DNA of 64,000 bases, taken from Membranipora membranacea (taxonomy: Eukaryota > Bryozoa > Gymnolaemata > Cheilostomatida > Membraniporidae). Location: the NCBI GenBank assembly GCA_914767715.1, contig OU612068.1, positions 26,660,001-26,724,000 on the forward strand. The letters run 5' to 3'. The translations under genes were made by a program, and so were the position numbers. This document shows positions 51,001 through 61,597 of the stretch, one piece after another (the stretch's first letter is position 1; the number at the start of each line of letters is the position of its first letter). The notes beneath the pieces were generated by a model. It was given only the letters and a program-made list of their open reading frames with translations, had not been told where the DNA came from and ran no database searches.

Positions 51001-54000
51001 AGTATAGTATAGTATAGTATAGTATAGTATAGTATAGTATAGTATAGTATAGTATAGTATAGTATAGTATAGTATAGTATAGTATAGTATAGTATAGTAT
51101 AGTATAGTATAGTATAGTATAGTATAGTATAGTATAGTATAGTATAGTATAGTATAGTATAGTATAGTATAGTATAGTATAGTATAGTATAGTATAGTAT
51201 AGTATAGTATAGTATAGTATAGTATAGTATAGTATAGTATAGTATAGTATAGTATAGTATAGTATAGTATAGTATAGTATAGTATAGTATAGTATAGTAT
51301 AGTATAGTATAGTATAGTATAGTATAGTATGCTTAAGGTAACTATCTAAATATTTGTTAAGATTTTTTGTCTCTTTTTAGTTTCAAAACCCTGTTTTCGT
51401 AGTTGGGGATACAAAATGAGTCCTAAACATGGTGAATTTGTTTATGGTGTTTGTTCATGGTGTTCTCTTAATGTTTTCTCTATTACAAAATCCTGCAAAC
51501 ACACACTCAACATGGGTACACAAACACACACTCAACATGGGTACACAAACACACACTCAACATGGGTACACAAAGAAAATTCATCTATATGCCCATAAAT
51601 TTAGAATCTAATGCTCCGCCCTGATCAGGTTACTTAAAGTTAATAATTCATAATAGTAAGAACTTCTGATCTGATCTGATCCAAGTAATCTCACTCAGAG
51701 CGTTACGCTCCACTATCGAGATATATAGTAATTTAGACAGCAATTAGATGTAACAATGATGCAACAGACAGTGTGGGTGTAAGAGCGATTCAGATGTAAT
51801 TGTAATTTGTAAACATGACAACGGGAGCTTTATAAGTAATGGGAAAAGAAAAAAGGAAGAAAAGAAAAAAAGTGTGTTACAGTGGTGAGGTTTATTTATT
51901 TATTTATTCTGTTTTTAAACGAGTACTTTGCCACATCGGTATTTACAGCATTTTTAATCACACCTTTTCTGGTACTATATTTGGAGTTAACAGTTGTATT
52001 AAATGACTCTGTATCAACAGTAGCCTTGCCAGTCAAGATGCGATTATGTAGGTTTGTGTCAATTTGACAACGCCGTTCTAGGAGGGTGCACCAATTTTTA
52101 TCTATCATGAGTTGTGTGATATGATCTCTCTTTCTGAGGCGATAGGCCCATCTAGAGGCTTTCCTGTTTACATTTTCAAGCTGAGCAATATATTTTTTTT
52201 GATAAGGTGACCAGATGTGGCAAGCATATTCTAGGATGGGTCTACAGATTGTCTTGTACGCAACAGTTCTAGTCCGAGTTTTAGCCTTTTTTAATGAGCG
52301 CATCAACATGTACAGTGATCTGTTGGCTTTTTTACATGTTTCAACAATGTGTGTTTTAAAAGAAAGATGATTGTCAATTACCACTCCCAAGTATTTGGCT
52401 TGGTCGACAGTTCTCAGACCGATGTTATTTAAAGTGTACGTAGGTAATGAAATTGGAAGCTTTGATTTACGTGATATCCTCAGATGTTCGCACTTGGAGA
52501 CATTAAATTTCATCTGGGAGTTAACAGCCCAACTTTGTATATTATTGAGATCCTCTTGTCCTTCAGTGTGCATTGTGCAGTGAAACTCCCCAGATAGGTC
52601 AATGACACAAAACATACCCGCCCAACCCCTACACCAATTATTTAATTGAGAGTTTGTCAATATCTAGCAAGGAAGTAGTTAAGACTTGACTTATGAGAAA
52701 CTAGCCATGTGGTCTCAAAGATTTGTTTATTCAGTTTGCTTACTAGCTTAACAGTCACTATATGGATTGTTAGTAAATAGTTGGGCGTGTTAATGAGTTT
52801 TTTTTGTGTACCTATGTTGAGTGCACAGCCAGCCCTTAAAAGCGTTAGGGATGGCGATCGCGGCCGAAGGCGGTCATTAACGACCGCCTACGGCCGCGAT
52901 CGCCATCCCGAACGCTTTTAAGGGCTGGCTGTGCACTCAACATAGGTACACAAAAAAAACTCATTAACACGCCCAACTATTTACTAACAATCCATATAGT
53001 GACTGTTAAGCTAGTAAGCAAACTGAATAAACAAATCTTTGGCTGTGGTTGAGTGCTGCGTGCTTGGTGTTGTCCAAGTTGGCTCAGTGAAGACTGTGCA
53101 ATCATATTAAAGATGATCGTTATATTTGAAGAGAAGGAGGCGCTCCGAATGCGGAAAGCAAAACACAACTGAAGTGATAAAGTGATGAGAAGATGCTTAC
53201 AGCAATAAAATGTGTAAAGTTGAAAGTTTCTATGAAAATGGTCCTCTGGTAGAAAAATTGACCGCGCAGAATGTGCGCAAAATTAACCCAGTGCAGCTCA
53301 CTGCTATGCGATTGAGCTAAACTGAATGATGAATAAAATATTGTGAAAAGAAAAGTATCAGTAGTTATGCACTAAACTGACACTCTTAAATTGACATTGT
53401 GGTGCTGTGCAATCAATTTTTGAGTCCGCAAATTAGGATTTCCAGACTTTAGAGCTGATTAATTCTATATCTCAATGTAATGTCAGGTGTCCTTACAACT
53501 ATGACTGGTACATTTGTTTACCAATTAAACACTTTTTAGCATTTATATACATTTTACACTTTTAATTTTTATTGGAATGAGAAACAAAGCAGGCACTTAC
53601 ATACGATAAACAAACCAAGGTGAATGTATTCATGATCTGAGTCCCTAGAGCAGCTGTGGGCAACCTACGGCCTTTTTGTCAGTGCAGCCTAATTGGTCAT
53701 CTTTTGCTGCCTAATTGTGGCCTTATGCCTGTACAAATTGATACACATTTATTTTTATTCCTGTTTCGTTTTGAGGATATATATATTTTGAAATAATGGC
53801 CATTCTATAATATCCATGTAGCTAAGCTTCCGAAGCCATTCTTCATAAAATAACCCGGAACAGTGAACTTTGAAAATTACAATGCTCTATGAATAAATAG
53901 TATTTATTATTATTTGCGAAACTGTCATTTTGAACAAGAAAGGTAGATTTGTATCAAAAAGGAGTCATGTTACAAGTACTCCTGAATTTTGGGTGCAATG

Positions 54001-57000
54001 ATCCAGATTGCCTCTCAATTAAAAAACATTCACGAGAATTCCCCCCTTGCGGGATGGCTTTACAGCACCCACTCCCTACCCTTTGCCATACACAGTCATA
54101 TACAAACATGTGCACAGCCAAACCCCAGTAACCATGAGGAGACATGACATCACAAAACTTCAAAAGACTAGATAAACCATTATTTCTGTTGAGCTGATGG
54201 TTAATGAAAAACACCACAGATTTTTGTCAAAATAACAAGAAAATTCCCCAAAACAATGGCCTGAAATGCTTGTCCAAAATCTGGGCGCAGTAGGACGGGC
54301 AATCTGTGCTTAACAGGCACAGACTAGCAAGCCCAACTTTTTGATGGAAGAGCAAAGAGATAGACTTTGTTGATTGGGCATGGATTTATTTGGCAAATCT
54401 ATGGTTTCTTCATTGTTTTGAAAGCATGTAACTGACTGTATGGATGGGTAACAGAATAACAGTTGCAATTGTGGAATAAGATATAATATAATAAAAAATA
54501 ACTTAGCTAGAATGTCTAGATGTTTAAATAGTTGCTTAGATATTAAATTAAGTTATATTATTTGACTTGCATTCATGTACTTTTTCCCTTTAGCACTCAG
54601 AAAGGTGCAAGTGATTTTCCATCCACTGAGATGAAAGGAGCATATTCTTCCTTTTGTGATGCTTGTATGGAAGAGGGAGTGAACAACCAGACAGCTCAGA
54701 TGTACTGCAGCAACTGTAAGGAGAAATATTGTGAACGTCATCTTGCGGTAAGAACATAGTGAAATGCTACAAGACCAATTTTTTGGTTCACTTCCATTCG
54801 CAGAAGGGCTCTTAAAATGGAACACAAATATTGAAATCTCCCATAAATTGATGCATTTGGTTATAATATTAATTTGCTGAAATATTAATTTGCCTAACTG
54901 GTTTACCAGGTACACAATAGTTTTCGGCCTACTCATATAACCATTGACATCGAGAGCTACTCGAAACAGAAAGAGAAAGAGAAAGTAGCATACTGCACGG
55001 GACACCAAGGACAGGTCTGCACTCTTGGATGTAAGATTTGCCTGAATGTCTTCTGTGTTGATTGCGTCTTCTCTGCAAGCGTATGCATTGATGGTGAGTC
55101 ACACATGTTACTAAGTTTATATATATATACTTTAATTGTCAATCTACAATCATCTTTATGAATGTTTTCCATACAGTGACAGAACAAATAACTTAAACAC
55201 GGACCAGAACAGCGGAGAGAAAAAGAAAACAAAAATGTTATGGGCCTGAGACTAGATAAGCAGTTGGCTCAGCAACTGGGCAACGAATTAAAGCCGCTTG
55301 TGTTCATGTTCTTGTGGCATATAAGAGGGCAGTGAGACAAATAACAAACAATACAAATACATGGGGGGGGGGGGGGGTAGAGCCGGCGTATGGCCTGATG
55401 CAAATCTTACAGGTCATATCCTACCATATATTTACTATCTACTACCCCTAATAGCAGATTGATTGAACAATTATACCAAGCCCAACATTTTACAGTTTTA
55501 TTTTTACCTCTAGTCTTGATAATTTCATTCTTTACATAATTCTCAAATCACTTTTACCCACTCATCCAACTGGTTTTCTGTGAAAGGCCTATGATTGGCT
55601 GCATATATACATAATAGTTCGACACAGAATTTTCTATTTCTTATCGGAACTGTGTTTCAAGCGAGCCAGTATAAACCATGATATTCAAATTATTCAGGAG
55701 AAAAGCACGATCTGAAATCGATAGATCAACTCGTAAATGAGTTGGATAGTATAATGGAGCCTTCAAGGACACAAGCCACAGAGATGGAGCAGGTTCTTTC
55801 TAACAGAGTGACTGAATGGGTAATTGCATCATCGACATGGGATAAAGGAAGCCAAGCAATAAAATCAAACCTGAGGAGAGTCAGAGATGAAGAGGTATGA
55901 CATGTTTGTTCTTGTTGCTGTGTTATCAGGATGATATCGAAGTAGTGGCCAAAAGAATTATGGCAACTACTATTAAAACCGGACAATTTTGGTAAAACTT
56001 GGTAAATTCGAAAAAATAACATCCTATGTCAAGGTCAAGGGAATATCAAACAATTCATTATTATTATTATAGAGCTAGATCAAGTGTGATTCAAATTGTC
56101 CGCATTCTGATATTCACCATGCTACTGGTCAGCCGCCGCTGGCTCAAAGAGGTCAGTCCTATATGCAGGCAAATTGGATCATACTTGATCTAACAAAGAG
56201 TCTAGAGATGGTAGCACATACTAAATGAGAGGCCTTCGTTCGTTCCTTCCAGCTCGATGCAATTCGGCAGAGGTATATAAAACTAGAAGAGGAGTTGATG
56301 GGAGCAAGAGATAAGGTAAAACTTGAACTAGAAGAGTCTCTTGATGTTGTCGACCAAACTCTCTGCAGTCTCCAAAGAAACATCTCGAAGCTGTCAACAC
56401 GACAGAAAGATCAACATAATGTAAGAAACATCCTCATGAATAATTCCAGTAGTGATTGGTTGGCCCAAAAGCTCTCATGACATTGTGATAGGATATTATT
56501 AAAGTGGTCCATAATCGTTGTATAATTTCAGACTTTTATTGCAGTCATGTACTGAATGGGAAAAAAAATACCCTAAAACACTGAATGACTCTAGAATTGG
56601 TGGCAACTATTCAAAAACACTTTAAAATGTATCCATATTGTGAGACACATCCTCAGGTGTCACGTCAATGTAAGAAGATATAACGGAAGTGTTCAATTAC
56701 CGTTTCTAAAAACCCATATCGTGTTACCTATTATCGACTGAATTGAAAAGGGACTCTATTAATTACTCAATGATGTTTCATTTTGGTGGCAGCAACACAG
56801 ACGCAAATATGCAAATGTGACATCTGTTCTGAACTCTTCTCATATTAGTATTGTAGACTTTGCTTGATTTTTGTTAGACTTTTTTAATATTATAATGTCT
56901 GTTTTACAGATCAACAAATATTGCATCACTGAATATAATCCCTCTTTTGAATGTTTAAATCTGTTTTTTTTAATTCATCAATCAATCCTCTTTGTGGAGT

Positions 57001-57654
57001 TTGTAATGAAGACTATGTTTATTGGTTCAAGTATCACCAAAGCACACAATGACTCATAGTCATAGTATAAGTAAAAGGTATACATAAACATTCGCAAGAA
57101 TATACCACATTAAAAATACGCAAGGCAAGTGGCAACTCTCTTAGTGGGGTTAGGCCGATTCAAAAATAGCACTTTAAGACAACCGCTTTGGGTTAAATTA
57201 TTTTAACCATCACACAAGGTATTAACAACCTATTGCACAGTTATGCCTCTTTTGAAAGCCATACAAGGCATTGACCTCTTTTCGAGATCTCCTTTGAAGC
57301 CATACAAGGCATTGACCTCTTTTTTCGAGATCTCAAGGCTAGCAACCAAAGGATTGATGAGTTTAAGTTTCCCACAACTCAATACAAAGTGATCAAATGA
57401 CTTCCTTGTTGCCAGATCAGTACTTTATAAAACACGCTGGAGTTGTCGGGGCTTGTTGGGAGGGCCAGACGACTCTAACTATTGGAGCTGCAATGAGATA
57501 CTTGATCATTTGTTTTGGATTAATTTCAGTCTAAAAAACAACTTTAGGAAAGTTTGATTTTCTTTGTTTGCTTTTACAGATTTCTATCATTACTCAGTGT
57601 AAGGAGGCTAGGCGTGATATTCAGAGTATAGCTGGTAAATTATCCCCTGAGTGA
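48083..57654 (+). CDS. TRIM-like protein C: RING, two B-boxes, coiled coil, no propeller
   Basis: Exons: 48083-48179, 48467-48544, 50057-50237 (RING), 54594-54747 (B-box 1), 54910-55093 (B-box 2), 55698-55894 and 56253-56420 (coiled coil), 57580-57654. All phases join and the frame is open for 377 residues. The N-terminus (MKRGDLVEEKPGFKKASDEE) is a 70-residue extension of unknown role, conserved with copy B. The RING is complete (CQNC...CTHTVCMTC...CPMC). B-box 1 is FCDACMEEGV...YCSNCKEKYCERH; B-box 2 is YCTGHQGQVCTLGCKICLNV. The last exon ends IAGKLSPE then TGA. At the matching position gene A splices (phase 1) into its propeller exon; C still shows GGTAAA there, but no propeller exon follows. 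Likely a RING E3 without its own substrate-binding C-terminus, or a dominant partner of A by coiled-coil pairing (inference). Confidence 0.85.
48657..48993 (-). mobile_element. tRNA-derived SINE, family S2 (copy 1)
   Basis: Minus-strand head at 48993: GGAGTCAGGAGTGGTTTGAT, with A-box-like TGGTTTGATGG and B box GGTTCAATTCC. The body is about 90% like copy 2 at 49630-49954. Short TTATATA sequences on both sides may be the target duplication. It lies in the intron before the RING exon of gene C. Confidence 0.85.
49497..49610. mobile_element. Imperfect foldback element, family M3
   Basis: Ends TAGTCTAAGCGCTCAG and CAGCACTTAGACTA face each other, with GGCATTACATT and AATGTAATGTC inside. The termini match the element at 62383-62502. 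It lies in an intron of gene C. Confidence 0.65.
49630..49954 (-). mobile_element. tRNA-derived SINE, family S2 (copy 2) with target duplication
   Basis: Same head and body as copy 1. It is flanked by an 11-bp direct repeat TGTACATACCA at 49619-49629 and 49955-49965. On its own strand the 3' end is a short (ATG)n tail. The clean duplication defines the element's ends and shows LINE-driven insertion. Confidence 0.92.
50941..51330. repeat. Perfect (AGTAT)n satellite, about 78 units
   Basis: 390 bp of the unit AGTAT with no interruption visible. It is in the RING to B-box intron of gene C; the matching intron of gene B has a different pentanucleotide array instead. Confidence 0.98.
51497..51573. 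repeat. 25-bp minisatellite, three copies
   Basis: Unit contains ACACACACTCAACATGGGTA. Copies start near 51497, 51522 and 51547 and are nearly identical. Confidence 0.92.
51800..52680 (-). mobile_element. Non-LTR retrotransposon fragment (RT thumb and C-terminus)
   Basis: A 254-codon minus-strand open frame (51896-52660) contains the post-catalytic RT region common in jockey-like elements: NSQMKFNVSKCEHLRIS, AKYLGVVIDNHLSFKTHI, RPILEYACHIWSPY and QLENVNRKASRW. The YADD box and all upstream parts are missing; its first residues look unrelated to RT. It is in the large RING to B-box intron of gene C. It is a different subfamily from the fragment at 35 kb. Confidence 0.88.
52716..53041. mobile_element. 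326-bp near-perfect palindrome (giant foldback element)
   Basis: The two arms of about 163 bp are reverse complements with only a few mismatches and essentially no loop (centre near 52878). The outer arms are AT-rich (CAAAGATTTGTTTATTCAG), the core is GC-rich (GGCGATCGCGGCCG). It encodes nothing recognisable. It lies in an intron of gene C next to the retrotransposon fragment. Confidence 0.95.
53651..53672 (+). repeat. hAT-like transposon terminus
   Basis: CAGCTGTGGGCAACCTACGG closely resembles the terminal inverted repeats of many animal hAT elements (CAGxGGTxGGCAAACTxCGGCC). The other end was not found, so this is a relic or a solo terminus. Confidence 0.45.
56076..56192. mobile_element. 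Foldback MITE, family M1 (older copy, shared site)
   Basis: Ends TAGATCAAGTGTGATTC and GGATCATACTTGATCTA, with GTCCGCATTC and ATGCAGGC inside. It sits just before the second coiled-coil exon of gene C, like the gene B copy at 45737-45960. Confidence 0.75.
57250..57335. repeat. 41-bp tandem duplication
   Basis: Two copies of a unit containing AGCCATACAAGGCATTGACC and TTTTCGAGATCTC in the last intron of gene C. Confidence 0.9.
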
Positions 57655-57838
57655 ATATCAATCCACAGTTCAGCAGTTCATTGGCACATGGCTACAAAGT
57701 TCATAGCTTCCATGTATTTAAAAATTTTTTTATTTTGCTCCTCAGCAAGCTATTCATTATAATGATACGAGAATACTTTTTGGGTCAGAATAGGTAAAAT
57801 CAATGCTAAAAATGAGGAAACCATTTATGACTATAGAG

Positions 57839-57967
57839 TACTTGACCAAGTTTGGTTCATTTTCCTGCATTCGGAGTTTTTCCCCTCCATTGGTCATGCC
57901 GTAGGCAAAGGCGCGACTAGTGGTAGGGAGCAACTGGAATGCAGGCAATTGGATTAAACTTTATCTA
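57839..57967. mobile_element. Foldback MITE, family M1 (gene C only)
   Basis: Starts TACTTGACCAAGTTTGG and ends TTAAACTTTATCTA, with paired CCTGCATTC and GAATGCAGG. The matching sequence in unit B (about 47029-47043, GACTGCGGAATACTGAC) has no insert, so this copy arrived after the duplication. Confidence 0.8.
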
Positions 57968-58483
57968 GTGGAATACTGACGACTAAAGCTGTTTGTTGTG
58001 CTGAATCGTTCTGTTACGAAAAGAATTATTAAGAGCAACTCCTCATCATTGTTGTCATTTCAATATGTTATATTATATTTCATCCATATCATATTATACA
58101 TTTTTATGTAGGTCCTTCCTTTTATAATCTTTAATTTGATGAACAAAAATTTTGATTGATAATTTGATAATTATTATTTTCCGCCTTTATATTCGATTAA
58201 TTAATATATTATGAGTGCTGCAGTACAACTATTCCCTGACCTGCAATGAATGCATTTATTATTAAGTCCTACTTGTGACCCTGTCAAGTGCATTACAATT
58301 GATTTTATTATAAAGGGTAACTTTACAAAATATATTAGAATTCTTTGAAGACATAATGATAATACAATTATTGATGATTAACATGGTGGATGCAGTATGT
58401 TAAATAAATGTGCAGCTTTTTCGAAATTATTTTTCGAAAACACATAAATCATTCTGTATAGGGCTCTAATGACTTCTTTTTTT

Positions 58484-58574
58484 TTCATTGAACGACTTTT
58501 TTCATTGAACGACTTTTTTCATTGAACGACTTTTTCATTGAACGACTTTCATTGAACGACTTTCATTGAACGAA
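58484..58574. repeat. Short tandem repeat TTCATTGAACGACTT
   Basis: About six copies with differing T-run lengths. Confidence 0.9.
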
Positions 58575-59136
58575 GTTTTTAAAACCTGTTATTCACAATG
58601 AGACTAAATATATAGATAAAAACAGTTAATCAGTGATGCGGATATTAAGGGTTCAGGTCCCATTAGAGGAGCATTTCTTGGTGCTTTGTGCATCAGCTTC
58701 TTGCTATTCTGAAAACAACATTTTAATTTCTATGCCAACAATTCAGAAACAGATGTTATCTTGAAATATGTGTTACATTAATTTTATTCAGAGATAATTT
58801 GCAACATTGCGATTTGTTGCACTGAGCCGTCTAGCCTACGGTGCAGTCTTTCAACATGTCTTGAGCCTCACAGACCATTAAGTGGATCAAGGCTTGAATC
58901 AGAAGGCTGTTGAAATATCTTTCAGCTGAGAACAACAATAATGTTTAATATAGACACCACAACTTACATTGAATATGACTGGAAAACCGATATACATGCT
59001 TACTCGGTTGTGTCATGTTGAACCAGAATGCTATGAGATTAACAGGGTCTGTATCAAGCTGCGAGGGATAATACTAGTAACACCACACCTGACAATAGGC
59101 AATGGATTCATTGAGCGTGACCACTAAACTGAAAAT

Positions 59137-60313
59137 ATGATTATCGCAGCATACTACTTGATAGCAGCAATCGGAGGACTGTTCCTAAACTCAATGACGA
59201 TTCTTGTGTTACCACTCGGGAAGCGGAACAGTGCAGAAATGCGTGTGCAGTTAATAAATTTGGCCATAGCTGACTGTTTATCGGCAATGGCTGAACCTAT
59301 CATCCATCTCCAAAGGTTTAACGAAGCTCGTGTCACCCTGCCAATGTGTAAGTTTGCTGGCTTTGTTTATTTTAGTGTACTAACTTGGAGCACACTGTGT
59401 AATACGCTATCAGCATAGATAGATTCATAGCAGCCTATTTTCTATTGAAAGTTTCTCGCTACAGAACCCGTCATAAGGTCTACACTGCCATAGGCATATG
59501 GTTCGTAGCTTTAGCTGTTGACATAGGTGCAGTTGTCAACTGTAATGTCTGGGAGATTTATGATTTTGAGTGGTGTTTCTGTACACTTACAAGGTTTAGC
59601 ACACCGCTGGGTGCCACCAATGACAGGATTGTCAGATTCTTGAAGATTGGAATCCCAGCACTTGTTATGGTAGTTCTGTATGCTTTGATCGGGATAAGAA
59701 TCCTGCAGTGGAAGAAGCCTGGTGAATCATGTAACCTGTCTAGGGATATGTTGAGGGCAGAGAAGAAAAGGAAAAAGCAGGTACGGTACCATAAACTAAG
59801 GTGTTGGCTGTATTAGCGTCAAAATAAGGCTAATAATACATCTGAATAATTATTTGTATAGTTGCAGCTGTCCGCAGCAAAGACACACAGAAAGTATCAT
59901 GATAATAATTGGGCCAATCCAATGGCCTGTTTGAGATGTTACAAAATCCTTCAAACCCCTGTGTCAAAGTCATCAATCCAGATATGCACAGTTAGGTAAA
60001 ACTTTCCTGATTTCAGATAAGGAGTACGATTGGGATTCTGGTTATAGACTCGATGGTAACCTTGATAACATGGCTTCCCCATACAATCTACATATCTGTT
60101 AGTACTCATTATGTTCTAAACACACCGATTACATTCAGTGAAGATCAGGTCAAAACTATACTAAGTATGTACAGAATCAAAGAAGTCACTCTATGTATAT
60201 TACTTACCAACTGTTTCACTTCACCGATCATCTATATAAGCTGGAACAAACCATTCACTGTAAGTAAATCCATATTGAGGGAAGGAACACCTATAGGCAA
60301 TATTTCAATATAA
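59137..60313 (+). CDS. Class A (rhodopsin-like) G-protein-coupled receptor, with a frameshift in TM3
   Basis: Seven-helix membrane receptor signalling through G proteins; ligand unknown. Exon 1 is 59137-59780, exon 2 is 60017-60313, joined in phase 0 across a short intron (donor GTACGG, acceptor TTTCAG). TM1 begins MIIAAYYLIAAIGGLFLNSM; TM2 has NLAIADCLSAM; Cys in LPMCKF and in EWCFCTL are placed for the TM3-ECL2 disulphide; TM3 ends in DRF rather than DRY; TM5 is LKIGIPALVMVVLYALIGI; TM6 has WLPHTIY; TM7 has FTSPIIY in place of NPxxY. Near 59413 the frame breaks by one base: ...LCNTLSA then stop in one frame, SIDRFIAAYF continuing in another. A single-base deletion or assembly error explains it. 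The ATG at 59137 gives almost no N-terminal tail; an ATG at 59102 in another frame (MDSLSVTTKLKI) may be the true start with a second indel. Confidence 0.85.
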
Positions 60314-60856
60314 ATAATCATGATCATAGTCATGATTTATTAAATTGTTCTGGGTTTCTTGATACCAAATTTTCTGCACGCTCTAAGCTGGCTGATCATT
60401 CACTTCCATGTTAGGAGTTGTCTTTACAAAATCAATGAGGGGACAACCTCTAATTAGTTAAATGCTCATGATTTAATACTGATGTATGCATTATGGGATA
60501 TTACAAACTGTATGCAACAACCAGACGCCTTATGACCAGTGGCTTTTTGGCCAGTGGCCTTATGGCCTTTGGCCTTATGACCAGTGGCCAGGATCAGTGA
60601 TCAGGTTGACCCGAGTTCCCTCGGTCAGCCCCTTCTCAAAGACAAGACAAAACATCATCTGAAAGAAGTTTATTCTCACAAACTGTAATCTGCCTAATAT
60701 TGAAGCCAGCAATTCTAACAGCCCACAATGAAATTTTAAAACACATCAACATGCTCACAAAACAACTTGATTAAAAGCCAGGGTATTTAACAGGATTGAT
60801 CGTAAGAGCTTTTCTTTTTTCTCCTTTTAGTATGTGAGATTGAATTTGATGCACAT
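60314..60856. other. Intergenic, downstream of the GPCR
   Basis: No gene seen. A run of short GGCC-containing repeats (CTTATGACCAGTGGC, GGCCAGTGGCCTTATGG) lies at 60527-60600. Confidence 0.6.
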
Positions 60857-61300
60857 CTAGACGAAATACAGCAGCTTAGAAAGTCTGGAGAGTGCGAAAG
60901 GTTGGTTCATTTTATTTCTAAAATAAATAATTCTGCTGAGGTCAGGTGATATACCTGTTACCAGAGAGGGCTCGACTCGCTTAATGCTATTGTATTTGGG
61001 ACAATGGTAAACATGGTGAATATTGTCATCCTGATTGGCACCGCAACCAGGACATCCGTGAGGCCCATTGGCTAATCTTAGTTTAGTGAGGTGAGTGCTG
61101 AAATTTCCTGTGATTGGTGCTGCTTGTGTACAAGATGAGTGATTTACAGAGATATCAAATCCACAAGCTGACTCTTCAGTCAAAAGACAGCAAACTAGAC
61201 TTACAAGCATATCGGCCGATTGCCATTCTAGCTTATTCCACAATGTCTATGGTGGACCATGCAAAGCTGCTGGTCGATCCCAACCCGTTAGGATTCTGCT
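60835..61300 (-). mobile_element. Non-LTR retrotransposon 3' fragment with zinc knuckle
   Basis: A 128-codon minus-strand open frame (60857-61243). It contains ITGNFSTHLTKLRLANGPH then CPGCGANQDDNIHHVYHCPKYN. A Cys-x2-Cys...His...Cys knuckle after a TGHxxxHLxxxxLAxxPxC-like stretch is the usual end of I/R1/jockey-type ORF2 proteins after the RNase H or RT region. Everything upstream is lost or broken. Confidence 0.75.
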
Positions 61301-61597
61301 GATTAGGGACAACTACATTGGCACTGCGAACACACTATGTCCCATCAATTGCCAAACCAAATGCACACTTTGTCATATTATATTGCCACATGTCTGATGA
61401 TCATTGGTGATACACATGGAGCCAGAATCAAATTCTGTTTTGAAAATTAATGTCAGGAAGAAGTGAGAATAAATGCTGATGTTGGTGGTGAAAAGCTCGA
61501 GAAGATTTTGTGAAAAAACGGTATGAAGAATCGGGATAATGACAGGTAAGGTGTGACCACACAGTGATCACACAGTGATCAGCTCAGCATGCCCGTA

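Larger units (their letters stand above)
47450..58400 (+). repeat. Tandem duplication unit C
   Basis: Second copy of the unit seen at 38990-47450. It has grown by insertions: two SINEs, a retrotransposon fragment, a large palindrome and a pentanucleotide satellite. Ends are approximate; similarity to unit B fades near 58.4 kb. Confidence 0.8.

Noticed and set aside
50941-51573. CRISPR-like array.
   Set aside because: The repeats are direct tandem microsatellite or minisatellite units without spacers, in an animal genome.
60831-60899. A plus-strand exon-like stretch (acceptor CTTTTAG, open to a GTTGGT donor).
   Set aside because: It overlaps, antisense, the C-terminal end of the retrotransposon frame at 60857-61243 and is best read as its shadow.
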